64,000 bases of DNA from Lunatimonas lonarensis (GTDB lineage Bacteria; Bacteroidota; Bacteroidia; Cytophagales; Cyclobacteriaceae): NCBI RefSeq assembly GCF_000390185.1, contig NZ_AQHR01000048.1, positions 1-64,000 of the forward strand. Direction: 5' to 3'. The notes beneath the pieces are model-generated. The model was not told the origin of the DNA, did not search any database, and saw only the letters and a list, made by a program, of their open reading frames with translations. Of the stretch, positions 1 to 8,141 are shown in pieces. Position 1 is the stretch's first letter, and each line of letters opens with the position of its first letter. A program made the position numbers and the translations under genes.

Positions 1-38
1 TTAGTACCTGTAACTTTTGGTCCAACAAATGGGGAGTA

Positions 39-1079
39 TTATAGGTTAAAGGGTGAGTCATTAAACATGCTCGCCATATTTGTCACCTTTCCTACATCCC
101 AACTCCCTATGGGCTGGTTAAAAGAGGAACCCGAAAACATTGACCACATCAACGTAACTTTGCTTACATCCCAGTTTCCGATAGGTTGGTTGAATGGGGT
201 GTTGGTAAACATTCCATACATTTCCGAAACGATGCTAACGTTCCAATACGTCAAAGACTGATTGAATTCAGAGTTGGAAAACATATTTGACATATTTGTC
301 ACATTTCCGACATCCCAATTCCCAATAGGTTGGTTGAAAGACGACAATTGAAACAGGGCATTCATATCCGTAACCAAGGAAGTACATAATTTCGTCATGT
401 CAACTCCTTGATTTTTCCGTTGTCTCACCAGTGTGTTGTCAACCGCTTCATATTCAATCCCATTAATAAGCCCTTTATCACCAGGGCTTACTCCCTCACA
501 TTTGCAGGTGATGCCGTTTTCGGCTAGATAGAATCGGCTTGTTTTAGTGAATTTAACCATTACGGTCTTTTCTCCATCCACAATAATTCGCATGGGTATA
601 TCGCTTCCGCTTAAATCCCCGGCCCAACTATCAAATATCCAACCTTCGGCGGCGATGGGGGAAAGTTCCACGGTAGTACCGTGAGGATAGTCCCTGCCAG
701 CTGGATTGGTAACGATAACCTCCTGCACAGTTCCCTCACCCTCAATGACAATATTGAGGGGATAATTTCTCTTCGAAAAAACGCCCGTTATGCTTTTGTT
801 CGAATTCATCGTGAAGGTCAAAGGGGTTGAGTTCCCACTCGCATCACCCGACCATTGTTCGAAAACCCAATTTGGACTGGGCTGCGGGGTAAGGGTCACG
901 GTTTGCCCCGCGGTGAAGCTGCTGGAAGAGGGAGAAAGGGTAATGGTTCCCCCGTCGGAAGGAGAGGTGGTGACAGATAGGGTATAGGTAGGTGTAGGTT
1001 CCCCTGTTTCTGTTTCACAGGAAACAAACGCAGCCAAAAAGAACAATAGAAAAAGGAACTGTGGTTGGATCGTTTTCAT
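39..1079 (-). CDS. Surface lipoprotein with InlB-type and DUF285 (BspA-like) repeats
   Basis: The chosen start, MKTIQPQ at 1079, opens a lipoprotein signal peptide with the lipobox Cys at about residue 21 (AAFVSC). Two or so InlB B-repeat-like units follow (about residues 33-180, with the pattern GTITLSPSS, WVFEQWSGD, TPLTFTM, VFSK). From about residue 225 there are at least four DUF285 units with the signature FNQPIGNWDV and NMSNMF, each about 25 residues. Such proteins are surface-anchored binding or adhesion proteins; the ligand is unknown. The protein stops abruptly inside a repeat (SPFNL, then TAA) without the Trp/Cys-rich cap often seen at the end of DUF285 proteins, so it may be shortened by repeat recombination. 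The upstream in-frame ATG at 1103 would put eight residues before the signal peptide and is unlikely. Confidence 0.8.
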   Translation of the reverse strand: MKTIQPQFLFLLFFLAAFVSCETETGEPTPTYTLSVTTSPSDGGTITLSPSSSSFTAGQTVTLTPQPSPNWVFEQWSGDASGNSTPLTFTMNSNKSITGVFSKRNYPLNIVIEGEGTVQEVIVTNPAGRDYPHGTTVELSPIAAEGWIFDSWAGDLSGSDIPMRIIVDGEKTVMVKFTKTSRFYLAENGITCKCEGVSPGDKGLINGIEYEAVDNTLVRQRKNQGVDMTKLCTSLVTDMNALFQLSSFNQPIGNWDVGNVTNMSNMFSNSEFNQSLTYWNVSIVSEMYGMFTNTPFNQPIGNWDVSKVTLMWSMFSGSSFNQPIGSWDVGKVTNMASMFNDSPFNL

Positions 1080-1215
1080 ACTTGACCGGGAATTTAAATA
1101 CAACAGGTAGGACAGCCTTCTTTGCTTAAGGAACGTTCAGCCCTAGTTTGCTTCCCCGGTTTTGGGGGAAAGGTCGTAAGGAACTTCCGTTGCGTCTTTT
1201 ACAACGCCTATGGAG

Positions 1216-1746
1216 TTACCTTTCGTTTAGCTTAAGAACTCTGTTTACATCAGTTAATACAGCGTAGGCAGTAGGCTCATTTAGACCTCCCGCCAAGGGG
1301 ATTGCTTTTCCGTTTGACTCCAGATCCACTCTGTAGGAAACATCAATGAGTTTTTGCCTCAGTTGCAAGCCTCTTGCGGTTGAGGCCGGGGCGTGATAGC
1401 TTTGATAATTGGAGACAAAGACGTATTGTTCGTCTACGTGATTACGTATAATCAGTCGGTGGATATTGTCCTTAGCATAAAAAACGCCATTGAGTTTTAT
1501 TCCCTCGGGAGTGACGGAAAATCTGCTGGGTGTTCTATACTGGGTAACGTTTTTGCTGTTTTGGGAAAAATAGATCCAAGCACCTAGTATAGCTGTGGTG
1601 GCAAGGCCAAGCAGAAAGTCCAGTGCCCACATGATTAGATAAGGGATGCTAATTGGGATAATTAGCGATTTCAATAAGGAGGGGGCTTTTTCGGGGTTTA
1701 CGTGGAATGTGGTTTCCCCTGCATTGGTTGATTTTTCGTACGGCAT
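1216..1746 (-). CDS. Small membrane protein of unknown function
   Basis: The protein has 176 residues. A hydrophobic stretch at about residues 24-60 is long enough for a helical hairpin or two membrane segments, and a soluble domain follows from about residue 70. The overall layout, two helices then a small beta-rich domain, resembles bacterial PH-like membrane proteins, but I do not recognise a specific family and assign no function. It lies on the same strand as the DUF285 lipoprotein downstream, with 136 bases between them, so cotranscription is possible but not evident. The real-gene call rests on length, composition and a clean start at 1746. Confidence 0.6.
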   Translation of the reverse strand: MPYEKSTNAGETTFHVNPEKAPSLLKSLIIPISIPYLIMWALDFLLGLATTAILGAWIYFSQNSKNVTQYRTPSRFSVTPEGIKLNGVFYAKDNIHRLIIRNHVDEQYVFVSNYQSYHAPASTARGLQLRQKLIDVSYRVDLESNGKAIPLAGGLNEPTAYAVLTDVNRVLKLNER

Positions 1747-1901
1747 AACTATTGTTCGTTATGGATTTGTGTTGGTTTAAAGACTGGTTCAGTAACCCTT
1801 TTCGAAATACTGGGAGTCGAACCATCATCTTCAAAAAAATATCCGAATGCGTAAATATTTTATAATAAGAGCAAATCTAAGTCGTTTAAAAATGCTATCG
1901 G

Positions 1902-1917
1902 CCACCAATATTGGTGG
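1902..1917. repeat. 16-bp perfect palindrome in the 344-base gap 1747-2090
   Basis: The sequence CCACCAATATTGGTGG is perfectly self-complementary. It sits in the only gap over 300 bases in the first 20 kb, about 155 bases upstream of the membrane-protein start at 1746 and about 175 bases past the end of the CsaA-like gene. A loopless palindrome is more typical of a dimeric repressor site than of a terminator, although a short T run follows on the plus strand. Apart from this I see no gene, tRNA or repeat in 1747-2090. Confidence 0.4.
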
Positions 1918-2090
1918 TTTTGGTACTACCGTCTATAAATACGAATTTTTCTTCGGTTGTAAATTGAGTAAAAACCCATCTTCATAAAAAAAGCCAGAAT
2001 ACTACCCGTCCGGAAAAGTTAACGAAGGAGACAGAGCTATTTTAGGGTAACCGTGAGGTTGCCTAGAGTTGGAATCTCCCATTCCCTAAA

Positions 2091-2435
2091 TTACCCTATC
2101 CTGGTACCGTTTTCTACCACCCGATCTACACTCAAGAGGGATACTTCTGAATTCATTCCCACCGCGCCCAATACCAGGCATTCACTGCGCATGTTGGCGA
2201 TTTGTTTTGGGGCAAAGTTGACAACCGCAATTACCTGTTTGCCTATCAACTCCTGCGGATGGTACAGATCTGTGATCTGTGCCGAAGATCTTTTGATGCC
2301 CCAGGGGCCAAAATCAATATGCAGTTTATAGGCCGAATTTCTGGCTTCCGGAAACTCCTCCGCAGATATCACCGTCCCAACACGCATCTCTACTCGTTGG
2401 AACTCCTCCCACTTCAACGGCAGGTCGTTTGTCAT
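2091..2435 (-). CDS. csaA: CsaA/YgjH-like tRNA-binding domain protein
   Basis: The protein has 114 residues, the normal length for stand-alone tRNA-binding (EMAP II/Trbp111-like OB-fold) proteins. It shows the family hallmarks VEMRVGTVISAEEFPEARNS near the N-terminus and GKQVIAVVNFAPKQI in the second half, with the C-terminal LVLGAVG. CsaA of Bacillus has been described as a secretion-associated chaperone and its relatives bind tRNA as dimers; the precise role here is not known. The gene reads away from the large amidohydrolase-propeller gene that ends 106 bases further on, same strand. Confidence 0.85.
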   Translation of the reverse strand: MTNDLPLKWEEFQRVEMRVGTVISAEEFPEARNSAYKLHIDFGPWGIKRSSAQITDLYHPQELIGKQVIAVVNFAPKQIANMRSECLVLGAVGMNSEVSLLSVDRVVENGTRIG

Positions 2436-2541
2436 CGTCTTATTCGATTATATCATCTAATCATACCCAATTTGCCGTGGTAACTAGTTGGCACCTATTT
2501 CCCTTTAGACTCCCAGAGTTAAGGTTTGTTTCTGTGTTTGC

Positions 2542-5500
2542 CTATTGCAGGCCACAGCCGCATCCGCTATGGGTAAATCCACGGATATGCTCGTGCCAGG
2601 GAAAGGCCTCGTGAAATAGACCGTTTTCCCAATAGAATGCCCCCCTATCCTTTGGTTCATTGCCTATTTCGTTCATGGTCGTGGTATCGTACAGCCTGCC
2701 ATTTACCATGGTATGGGTGATGGATTCCGAGTGGCGGATATCCTCCAGTGGGTTTTTCTCCAAAACTATCAGGTCGGCCAACTTGCCGGCTTTTAGGGAT
2801 CCAATGTCATTTCCCATACCGATGTACCTGGCGGCATGGATCGTAGCGGCCCGAAGTGCCTCGTGGTTGCCCATGCCCCCCTGCGCCAAACTCCAAAGTT
2901 CCCAGTGGGCGCCCAATCCCTGAAGTTGCCCGTGGGCGCCTAGGTTTACTTTTACGCCTTTTTCGGCAAGTTTGCTTACATAGGTGGACGTAAGTATGTG
3001 ACCGTTTTCATACTCCTCGTCAGGTACCATGGTACGGTACCGGGAGCGGGCGTCCACCGTCCCCCTGGGGGTAAACTGGAGGAGCTTTTCGTTTTCCCAA
3101 ACGTTCGTTTTTTGGTACCAATAGTATTCTGCATTTAGCCCTCCGTAATTTACGATCAGGGTGGGGGTATAGCCTACCTCCGTTTGACTCCATAATTCGA
3201 GCACATCTTTGTAGACAGGAGCCACCGGTATGTTGTGTTCGATGCCGGTGTGGCCGTCGATGACCATGGTCATGTTATGGAAGAACGTAGATCCTCCCTC
3301 TGGTACTACATTTACGCCTAGTTCACGGGCCGCCTGAAGCACCTGCTGGCGCTGGTCGCGTCGGGGCTGATTGTAGGATTTTACAGAAGTGGCTCCAAAT
3401 GCCTTCGTTCTTCGGACGGACGATCTGGCATCATCTAAGTTGTTTATTACAGCTTTGAAATCGCCATCGGCACCATATAGGATAAAGCCTGTGCTGTAAA
3501 CTCTCGGGCCGACCAACTTACCGGCTTTTACCATTTCAGAAAGGGTGAACACGGTCTCTGTATTGGCAGAGGGGTCGTGTGCCGTCGTCACGCCAAAGGC
3601 GAGGTTGGCGTAAAGCTGCCAGTTCTGCTGCACGGTTAGTCCTTCTCTAAAAGCACCCACATGCGCATGGGCATCTACCATTCCAGGCATAATGGTTTTT
3701 CCGCGCATGTCATAGGTTTTGGCATCAGCAGGGGCTTTTACGAGGGAGCTTGGCCCCACAGCCAAAATCTGGTCGCCCTCGATCAAAATGGTGCCGTCTT
3801 CGATAACTTGGTCTCCCTCCATGGTGATGATGCGGGCACCCTCCAATGCGATTTTTCCCTTTGGCTTATCCACGGTGGCCCGCAATCCGATGGGAGTTCC
3901 CATATCGTCTGAAACAGGTCTTCCTGCACCGGTTGCTTGGAAATCGAAGCGGTCACTGAGCTTTGTGGAGAAATACCGGTTGCCTAAGGTCCAATGGACT
4001 GTTTGACTGTCTTTTGACCAATGGAGGTTTATTCCTGCGTCCTTTGTCAATTGGGATACGGGAATGGATTTTGTTTGGTCATCCAAGTCAATGGGTTGCC
4101 CATTCATGACCAGTGGTGCTACGTAGGCTTTGTGTAGGTGGATAAAGGCGATCCACTTATTGTCCGGGCTGGGTACCAGTCGGTTTCCGTAGCTGGATCG
4201 GACATGAACCCGCTCATCATAGCCATTCAGGTCCAGGCTTTTTAATTCCTTGGTAATGCTGCCGAAAAAGGTGCCGCCCGTTTGATAAAAGATGCGGGAT
4301 CCATCTGCGGTAAACTGGGGATGTATACCCTCACGGGTCAGCAGTTTGGCCTCAGGGCCATTTGCCTGCATCAGGTAGATGCCGGGGTTCTTTGAAAACG
4401 TTCTTCCCTGGTCAAGATTTCCGGGCTCTTTCCGGAATACGATGTGCTTTCCGTCGGGAGAATATGCGGGGGTACGGTAGATACCTTTTTCAGTGGTCAA
4501 TTTGGATACACTCCCGGATTTTAGGTCGATTTCAGAAACGGTACCTTTGTCCAGGTCGTTCCAGGTAACAAAAAGAAGCTTGGTTCCGTCGGGAGAAAAG
4601 TGAGGTTCGGATTCAAAATCCATTTCGGAGGTTAGGCGTTTCGGCTTTCCATTGGGAAGCGCCTTTGTCCATATATAGCCCAAGGCGGTAAATGCGAGCA
4701 GTTTTCCATCAGGGGAGGTTACGGCGTGTTTGATCATTTTGGCATCAAAGGAATCCCGCTCGATGGGATGCTCCACGTACACCCGGTCGGCGACCTGAAG
4801 GTTCACGTCCACCGTGAAGGGTATGGTGCGATGTTCCAAGGTTTGGGTATTGATCCTTTGTAATTTGCCTTTTGCCCAGATCACAATGTCGCGGCTGTCC
4901 GGTAGCCAACTAAAGCCTGGATAGACCCCAAAGATCGCCCAAGCGGTTTGCTGATCGAGGTTAAGCTGTTCATAGACCGGCCATTCCTCTCCACTGGCCA
5001 GATCGTGCAGGTAGAGTACCGTTTTTGTGCGTACCCGTTTGATAAAGGCCAGTTTCTTCCCGTCCGGGGATACCTGTGGTCTGGCTGCCCCACCGGGGCC
5101 GCCCGTTACTATGCTGGTTTCCCCGGTGTTGAAATCATAGCGTTTGATGACATAGATCTGGTTATTGGGATCCCGATTGTATTCAAATACTCCTCCGGGA
5201 GCCATGTCTTCGCTGAAGTACAGGTACCGACCATCTCGGGATACGCTGGGTTCGTTAACATCCTGTTGGTCATTTTTGCGCTTGGTGAGTTGGAGCCCGG
5301 GGCCGCCATTGATATGATATTGCCACATCTCTCCGGCACCCAGCGATCGTCCGGAAGTAAAATGTTTTCGCGCGATCAGGTAGTTCCCATCTGGCATCCA
5401 GGTGGCATTGTTCAGGAGACGAAAGGTTTCTTTGGTTACCTGTCGGGCCTCGGTTCCGTCTTTTTTCATTACCCAAATATTGTCCCCGCCTCCGGCATCG

Positions 5501-5820
5501 GAGGTGAAGGCGATCCACTGGCCATCGTAGCTGAACCGGGGCTGGATCTCAAAGGGTAATCCTGTCCGTAGTGGTGTTGCCTTGCCTCCCGAGATCGGAA
5601 GGGAGTAAATATCGCCCATCAGGTCGAAAACAATGGATTGGCCATCAGGACTGACATCTAGGTTCATCCAGGTACCCTCATCGGTGCTGAATGCGATCGT
5701 TTTAAAACTCCAGTCGCCGGGAGGATTGGCAACGTCCCAATCATTGCTTTCTTGGGCTTTCACGCCAGGCAAGATGCAAAGAAACCCTAAACAAACTAAA
5801 GCTTTGAGAAATTTTATCAT
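2542..5820 (-). CDS. Exported TolB-like beta-propeller / amidohydrolase fusion protein
   Basis: The protein has 1,092 residues with a signal peptide cleaved near residue 22 (GVKAQ). Residues of about 60-640 consist of repeated PD40/TolB-type propeller blades, recognisable by recurring SPDG and WLPDS signatures. From about residue 660 a metal-dependent amidohydrolase domain follows, with the beta-strand 1 motif DAHAH near residue 715, conserved later His residues (GIEHNIP, GAHGQLQGLGAH) and a C-terminal KAGKLADLIVLE segment typical of imidazolonepropionase-like members. It is probably periplasmic and hydrolyses a cyclic amide or dipeptide-like substrate, but the substrate cannot be read from sequence. 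The tail ends in an unusual CGCG motif. It is the last gene of the minus-strand run, 30 bases after the RNA methyltransferase. Confidence 0.85.
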   Translation of the reverse strand: MIKFLKALVCLGFLCILPGVKAQESNDWDVANPPGDWSFKTIAFSTDEGTWMNLDVSPDGQSIVFDLMGDIYSLPISGGKATPLRTGLPFEIQPRFSYDGQWIAFTSDAGGGDNIWVMKKDGTEARQVTKETFRLLNNATWMPDGNYLIARKHFTSGRSLGAGEMWQYHINGGPGLQLTKRKNDQQDVNEPSVSRDGRYLYFSEDMAPGGVFEYNRDPNNQIYVIKRYDFNTGETSIVTGGPGGAARPQVSPDGKKLAFIKRVRTKTVLYLHDLASGEEWPVYEQLNLDQQTAWAIFGVYPGFSWLPDSRDIVIWAKGKLQRINTQTLEHRTIPFTVDVNLQVADRVYVEHPIERDSFDAKMIKHAVTSPDGKLLAFTALGYIWTKALPNGKPKRLTSEMDFESEPHFSPDGTKLLFVTWNDLDKGTVSEIDLKSGSVSKLTTEKGIYRTPAYSPDGKHIVFRKEPGNLDQGRTFSKNPGIYLMQANGPEAKLLTREGIHPQFTADGSRIFYQTGGTFFGSITKELKSLDLNGYDERVHVRSSYGNRLVPSPDNKWIAFIHLHKAYVAPLVMNGQPIDLDDQTKSIPVSQLTKDAGINLHWSKDSQTVHWTLGNRYFSTKLSDRFDFQATGAGRPVSDDMGTPIGLRATVDKPKGKIALEGARIITMEGDQVIEDGTILIEGDQILAVGPSSLVKAPADAKTYDMRGKTIMPGMVDAHAHVGAFREGLTVQQNWQLYANLAFGVTTAHDPSANTETVFTLSEMVKAGKLVGPRVYSTGFILYGADGDFKAVINNLDDARSSVRRTKAFGATSVKSYNQPRRDQRQQVLQAARELGVNVVPEGGSTFFHNMTMVIDGHTGIEHNIPVAPVYKDVLELWSQTEVGYTPTLIVNYGGLNAEYYWYQKTNVWENEKLLQFTPRGTVDARSRYRTMVPDEEYENGHILTSTYVSKLAEKGVKVNLGAHGQLQGLGAHWELWSLAQGGMGNHEALRAATIHAARYIGMGNDIGSLKAGKLADLIVLEKNPLEDIRHSESITHTMVNGRLYDTTTMNEIGNEPKDRGAFYWENGLFHEAFPWHEHIRGFTHSGCGCGLQ

Positions 5821-5850
5821 GACTAATCGGGCAAGTTATCAAGTAAGAAG

Positions 5851-7035
5851 TCAGGGGTTTTCGGGACTTGGAAAGGTTTTCCTTCTGGTTCCCTCGTACA
5901 ATTCAAAATGGAGCAAGCGACAATCCAAGGTGCCGTTATAAAACGGTATTTTCCGCTTCGGTTTTAGGCCTATTTTTTTTCCCAAGTCCATATTTCCGGT
6001 AAACACCAAACCGGCATACCCTCCACACCGTTGTTTTAGAAAATCGCCGATGCGTTTGTAGGTCTTTTCAAGTTCGTCCAGTTCCCCGAGCCGTTGGCCA
6101 TATTCGGGGTTCAAAAACACCGCACCTTTTCCCCCCTCGGGGATAGTCGTTTCGGCAAAATCTCCGGATTCAAAGGTTATGAGGTCTTCGACTCCGGCAG
6201 TTTCCGCATTCATTCTCGAGGCCGTAATAGCGCGTTCACTGATGTCTGACGCAATGATGGTTACGGGGATTTCCTTTATCTTTAGGTACAGATGTTTCTT
6301 GAGTTGCCGGTACGTTTTTTCGTCGTATCCGAGCAAATGCTGAAATGCGTAGTGGTCGCGGTAGATGCCGGGAAACCGATCCGTCGCCATCAGTGCAGCC
6401 TCTATAGCAACCGTACCAGCGCCACACATGGGGTTTATAAAAGGGGTGCTCCGATCCCACTCCGAGGCTAGAATGGTGGCCGCAGCGAGGGCCTCCATCA
6501 TGGGCGCTTTGCCGGGTACCATGCGGTACCCATGCTTCACCAGTGTCTCTCCCGAAGTGTTCAAATAAAGAGAGGCTTGGTTGTTTTTCCAAAAAAGCTG
6601 GATTACCGCGCCCTTGTATTCCGATCCAGAATCTGGTCTAAGGTCAAATTTTTCACGGAAGCGATCCACGATGGCGTCCTTAACCGTGACATTTGCAAAC
6701 ATGGGATTGTCCACTGTTTCGTGGTCTACGGTACTGTTCACTGAGAAATACCCGTCCTTTGCCAAGTAGTTTTCCCAAGGCATGGATTTCACCTTGCCGT
6801 AGAGATCCTTTATATGATGTAGCGGGAAGTCGATCAAATGGTACAGCACATTGCTTGCCGTTCTCAGATGCATATTCAGCATCATGCAATCGGTCAGGGT
6901 GCCGTTCAGGGTGATGCGCGTACGGTAGGTTTCTGTGGGTGTATATCCCAAGCCGACGATTTCTTGTTCTAGGTAAGGGGCAAATCGGTCGAAGCAAGTG
7001 ACTACGATCTTGCCTTTTCGTTCAAAATCCAACAT
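5851..7035 (-). CDS. THUMP-domain class I RNA methyltransferase (RlmL/YpsC-like)
   Basis: The protein has 394 residues. An N-terminal ferredoxin-like/THUMP region (about 50-165) precedes a Rossmann methyltransferase domain. The SAM-binding motif I reads NPMCGAGT at about 201-208 and the catalytic motif IV reads NPEYGQRL at about 309-316, where most families have NPPY. The family methylates guanine N2 in 23S rRNA or tRNA; E. coli RlmL has an additional second methyltransferase domain that is absent here, so this corresponds to the short N-terminal-half type. It lies 19 bases after mobA and 30 bases before the amidohydrolase gene, suggesting an operon with no obvious functional link. Confidence 0.85.
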   Translation of the reverse strand: MLDFERKGKIVVTCFDRFAPYLEQEIVGLGYTPTETYRTRITLNGTLTDCMMLNMHLRTASNVLYHLIDFPLHHIKDLYGKVKSMPWENYLAKDGYFSVNSTVDHETVDNPMFANVTVKDAIVDRFREKFDLRPDSGSEYKGAVIQLFWKNNQASLYLNTSGETLVKHGYRMVPGKAPMMEALAAATILASEWDRSTPFINPMCGAGTVAIEAALMATDRFPGIYRDHYAFQHLLGYDEKTYRQLKKHLYLKIKEIPVTIIASDISERAITASRMNAETAGVEDLITFESGDFAETTIPEGGKGAVFLNPEYGQRLGELDELEKTYKRIGDFLKQRCGGYAGLVFTGNMDLGKKIGLKPKRKIPFYNGTLDCRLLHFELYEGTRRKTFPSPENP

Positions 7036-7054
7036 AAGGCCAAATATACGTCGT

Positions 7055-7660
7055 TTATTTTAGAAGCTTTTTGATTTTGGCCAACGCAGCAGCGTACTCC
7101 TCCAGATTGTTGATGTTTTGAAGCAACGTTTCATCTTCCAGTTCGATGCGGGTTAGGCGCATTGCACTAAGTACACGTTGGGGTGAAAGGTTTCCTTTAT
7201 TTACCTCCCCTAGAAGAAGGGAATAGGCAGCAGGTTCATAAATGGTGCAGACGGGCTCCGGAAGCCCGCTTGATCGAAGGACAAAGGCCGTTGCCAACAT
7301 GTCGGGTTTTCTACTACGAACCAATAGCTCAAGAATCTCACGCGTCAAAAAGGGAAGGTCGCAGGCGACTACCAGCCACGCGGAGTCTGGGTGTTGCCCG
7401 AATGCAGACAAAATGCCCCCCATTGGCCCCATGCCTGCTCGGGTATCGATGATGGCAGGACGGTTGGCGGTGGGTGGGAGCACCTGTCCTTCCCGGCAAG
7501 AGAGGTACACCTCTTCACAAAAAGGGACTAAAAGTTCGCTTACATGCTTCCATTGGGGTTCGTGCCAATAGTGAAGTTGACTTTTGTCCTTTCCCATGCG
7601 GGCGCTTTTACCGCCCATCAAAAGCAGGCCGTTTGGTTTAGGTAGCTCGTTTGAAATCAC
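7055..7660 (-). CDS. mobA: Molybdenum cofactor guanylyltransferase-like nucleotidyltransferase
   Basis: The protein has 201 residues, normal for MobA. The N-terminus carries the nucleotide-binding signature LLMGGKSARMGKDK (about residues 13-26), and the metal-binding Asp lies in VVACDLPFL (Asp at about 101). MobA transfers GMP from GTP to molybdopterin to form the guanine dinucleotide cofactor. Its start overlaps the 3' end of moaC by 23 bases, which supports translational coupling and the cofactor assignment. The short, divergent C-terminus means a relaxed nucleotide specificity (CTP, as in MocA) cannot be excluded. Confidence 0.85.
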   Translation of the reverse strand: MISNELPKPNGLLLMGGKSARMGKDKSQLHYWHEPQWKHVSELLVPFCEEVYLSCREGQVLPPTANRPAIIDTRAGMGPMGGILSAFGQHPDSAWLVVACDLPFLTREILELLVRSRKPDMLATAFVLRSSGLPEPVCTIYEPAAYSLLLGEVNKGNLSPQRVLSAMRLTRIELEDETLLQNINNLEEYAAALAKIKKLLK

Positions 7661-8141
7661 GCTTTCCGCCTGTTTTTTCGGTAAGACCCAATTCTTTGAT
7701 CAGAATGTCGTGCGAAAAACCTTTGCACATGTCATATATGGTCAGTGCGGCGACCGATGCCCCCGTGAGCGCCTCCATTTCTACCCCCGTCTTACCGGTG
7801 AGCGAGACTGTGCAGTGGATCAGTACGCTGGCATCCGACAGGGGATTGATCTGGATCTTGATGTTTTCCAAGGCGAGTGGGTGGCATAGCGGGATCAGAT
7901 CAGCGGTTTTTTTGGCTGCCATGGTTCCTGCAATGATGGCCGTTTGGAAGACCGGTCCCTTTTTGGTGACAATATCTTTTTCTTCCAACAGCAGCTTCAT
8001 AATGTCCACTCCCAATACTACCTCGCAGGAGGCGGTAGCCGAGCGCTTTGTTTCTACTTTGCCGCCGACGTCTACCATACTGGGATTCCCGGTTTTTTGG
8101 TCTAGGTGCGTGAAGTCTTTGTTGTTGGATTCCATGGTCAA
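7638..8141 (-). CDS. moaC: Cyclic pyranopterin monophosphate synthase MoaC
   Basis: The protein has 167 residues. It carries the family signatures DVGGKVETKRSATA near residue 24, LIPLCHPLAL at about 82-91 and EMEALTGAS followed by TIYDMCKG (about 121-141). The conserved active-site Lys (60 or 61) and Asp (137) are present. MoaC rearranges the 3',8-cyclo-dihydro-GTP made by MoaA into cyclic pyranopterin monophosphate, the second step of molybdenum cofactor synthesis. It overlaps the cysteine desulfurase gene upstream by four bases and mobA downstream by 23 bases. An alternative start MESNNK two codons in is equally possible. moaA, moaD, moaE and moeA are not in the window. Confidence 0.93.
   Translation of the reverse strand: MTMESNNKDFTHLDQKTGNPSMVDVGGKVETKRSATASCEVVLGVDIMKLLLEEKDIVTKKGPVFQTAIIAGTMAAKKTADLIPLCHPLALENIKIQINPLSDASVLIHCTVSLTGKTGVEMEALTGASVAALTIYDMCKGFSHDILIKELGLTEKTGGKRDFKRAT

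Noticed and set aside
1813-1823. GGAGTCGAACC, resembling a tRNA T-arm on the minus strand
   Set aside because: The T-stem does not pair beyond two bases and no anticodon or acceptor arms are found nearby.
4948-5559. 203-codon frame opposite the amidohydrolase gene
   Set aside because: Antisense shadow of a clear coding frame; its translation has no recognisable domain.
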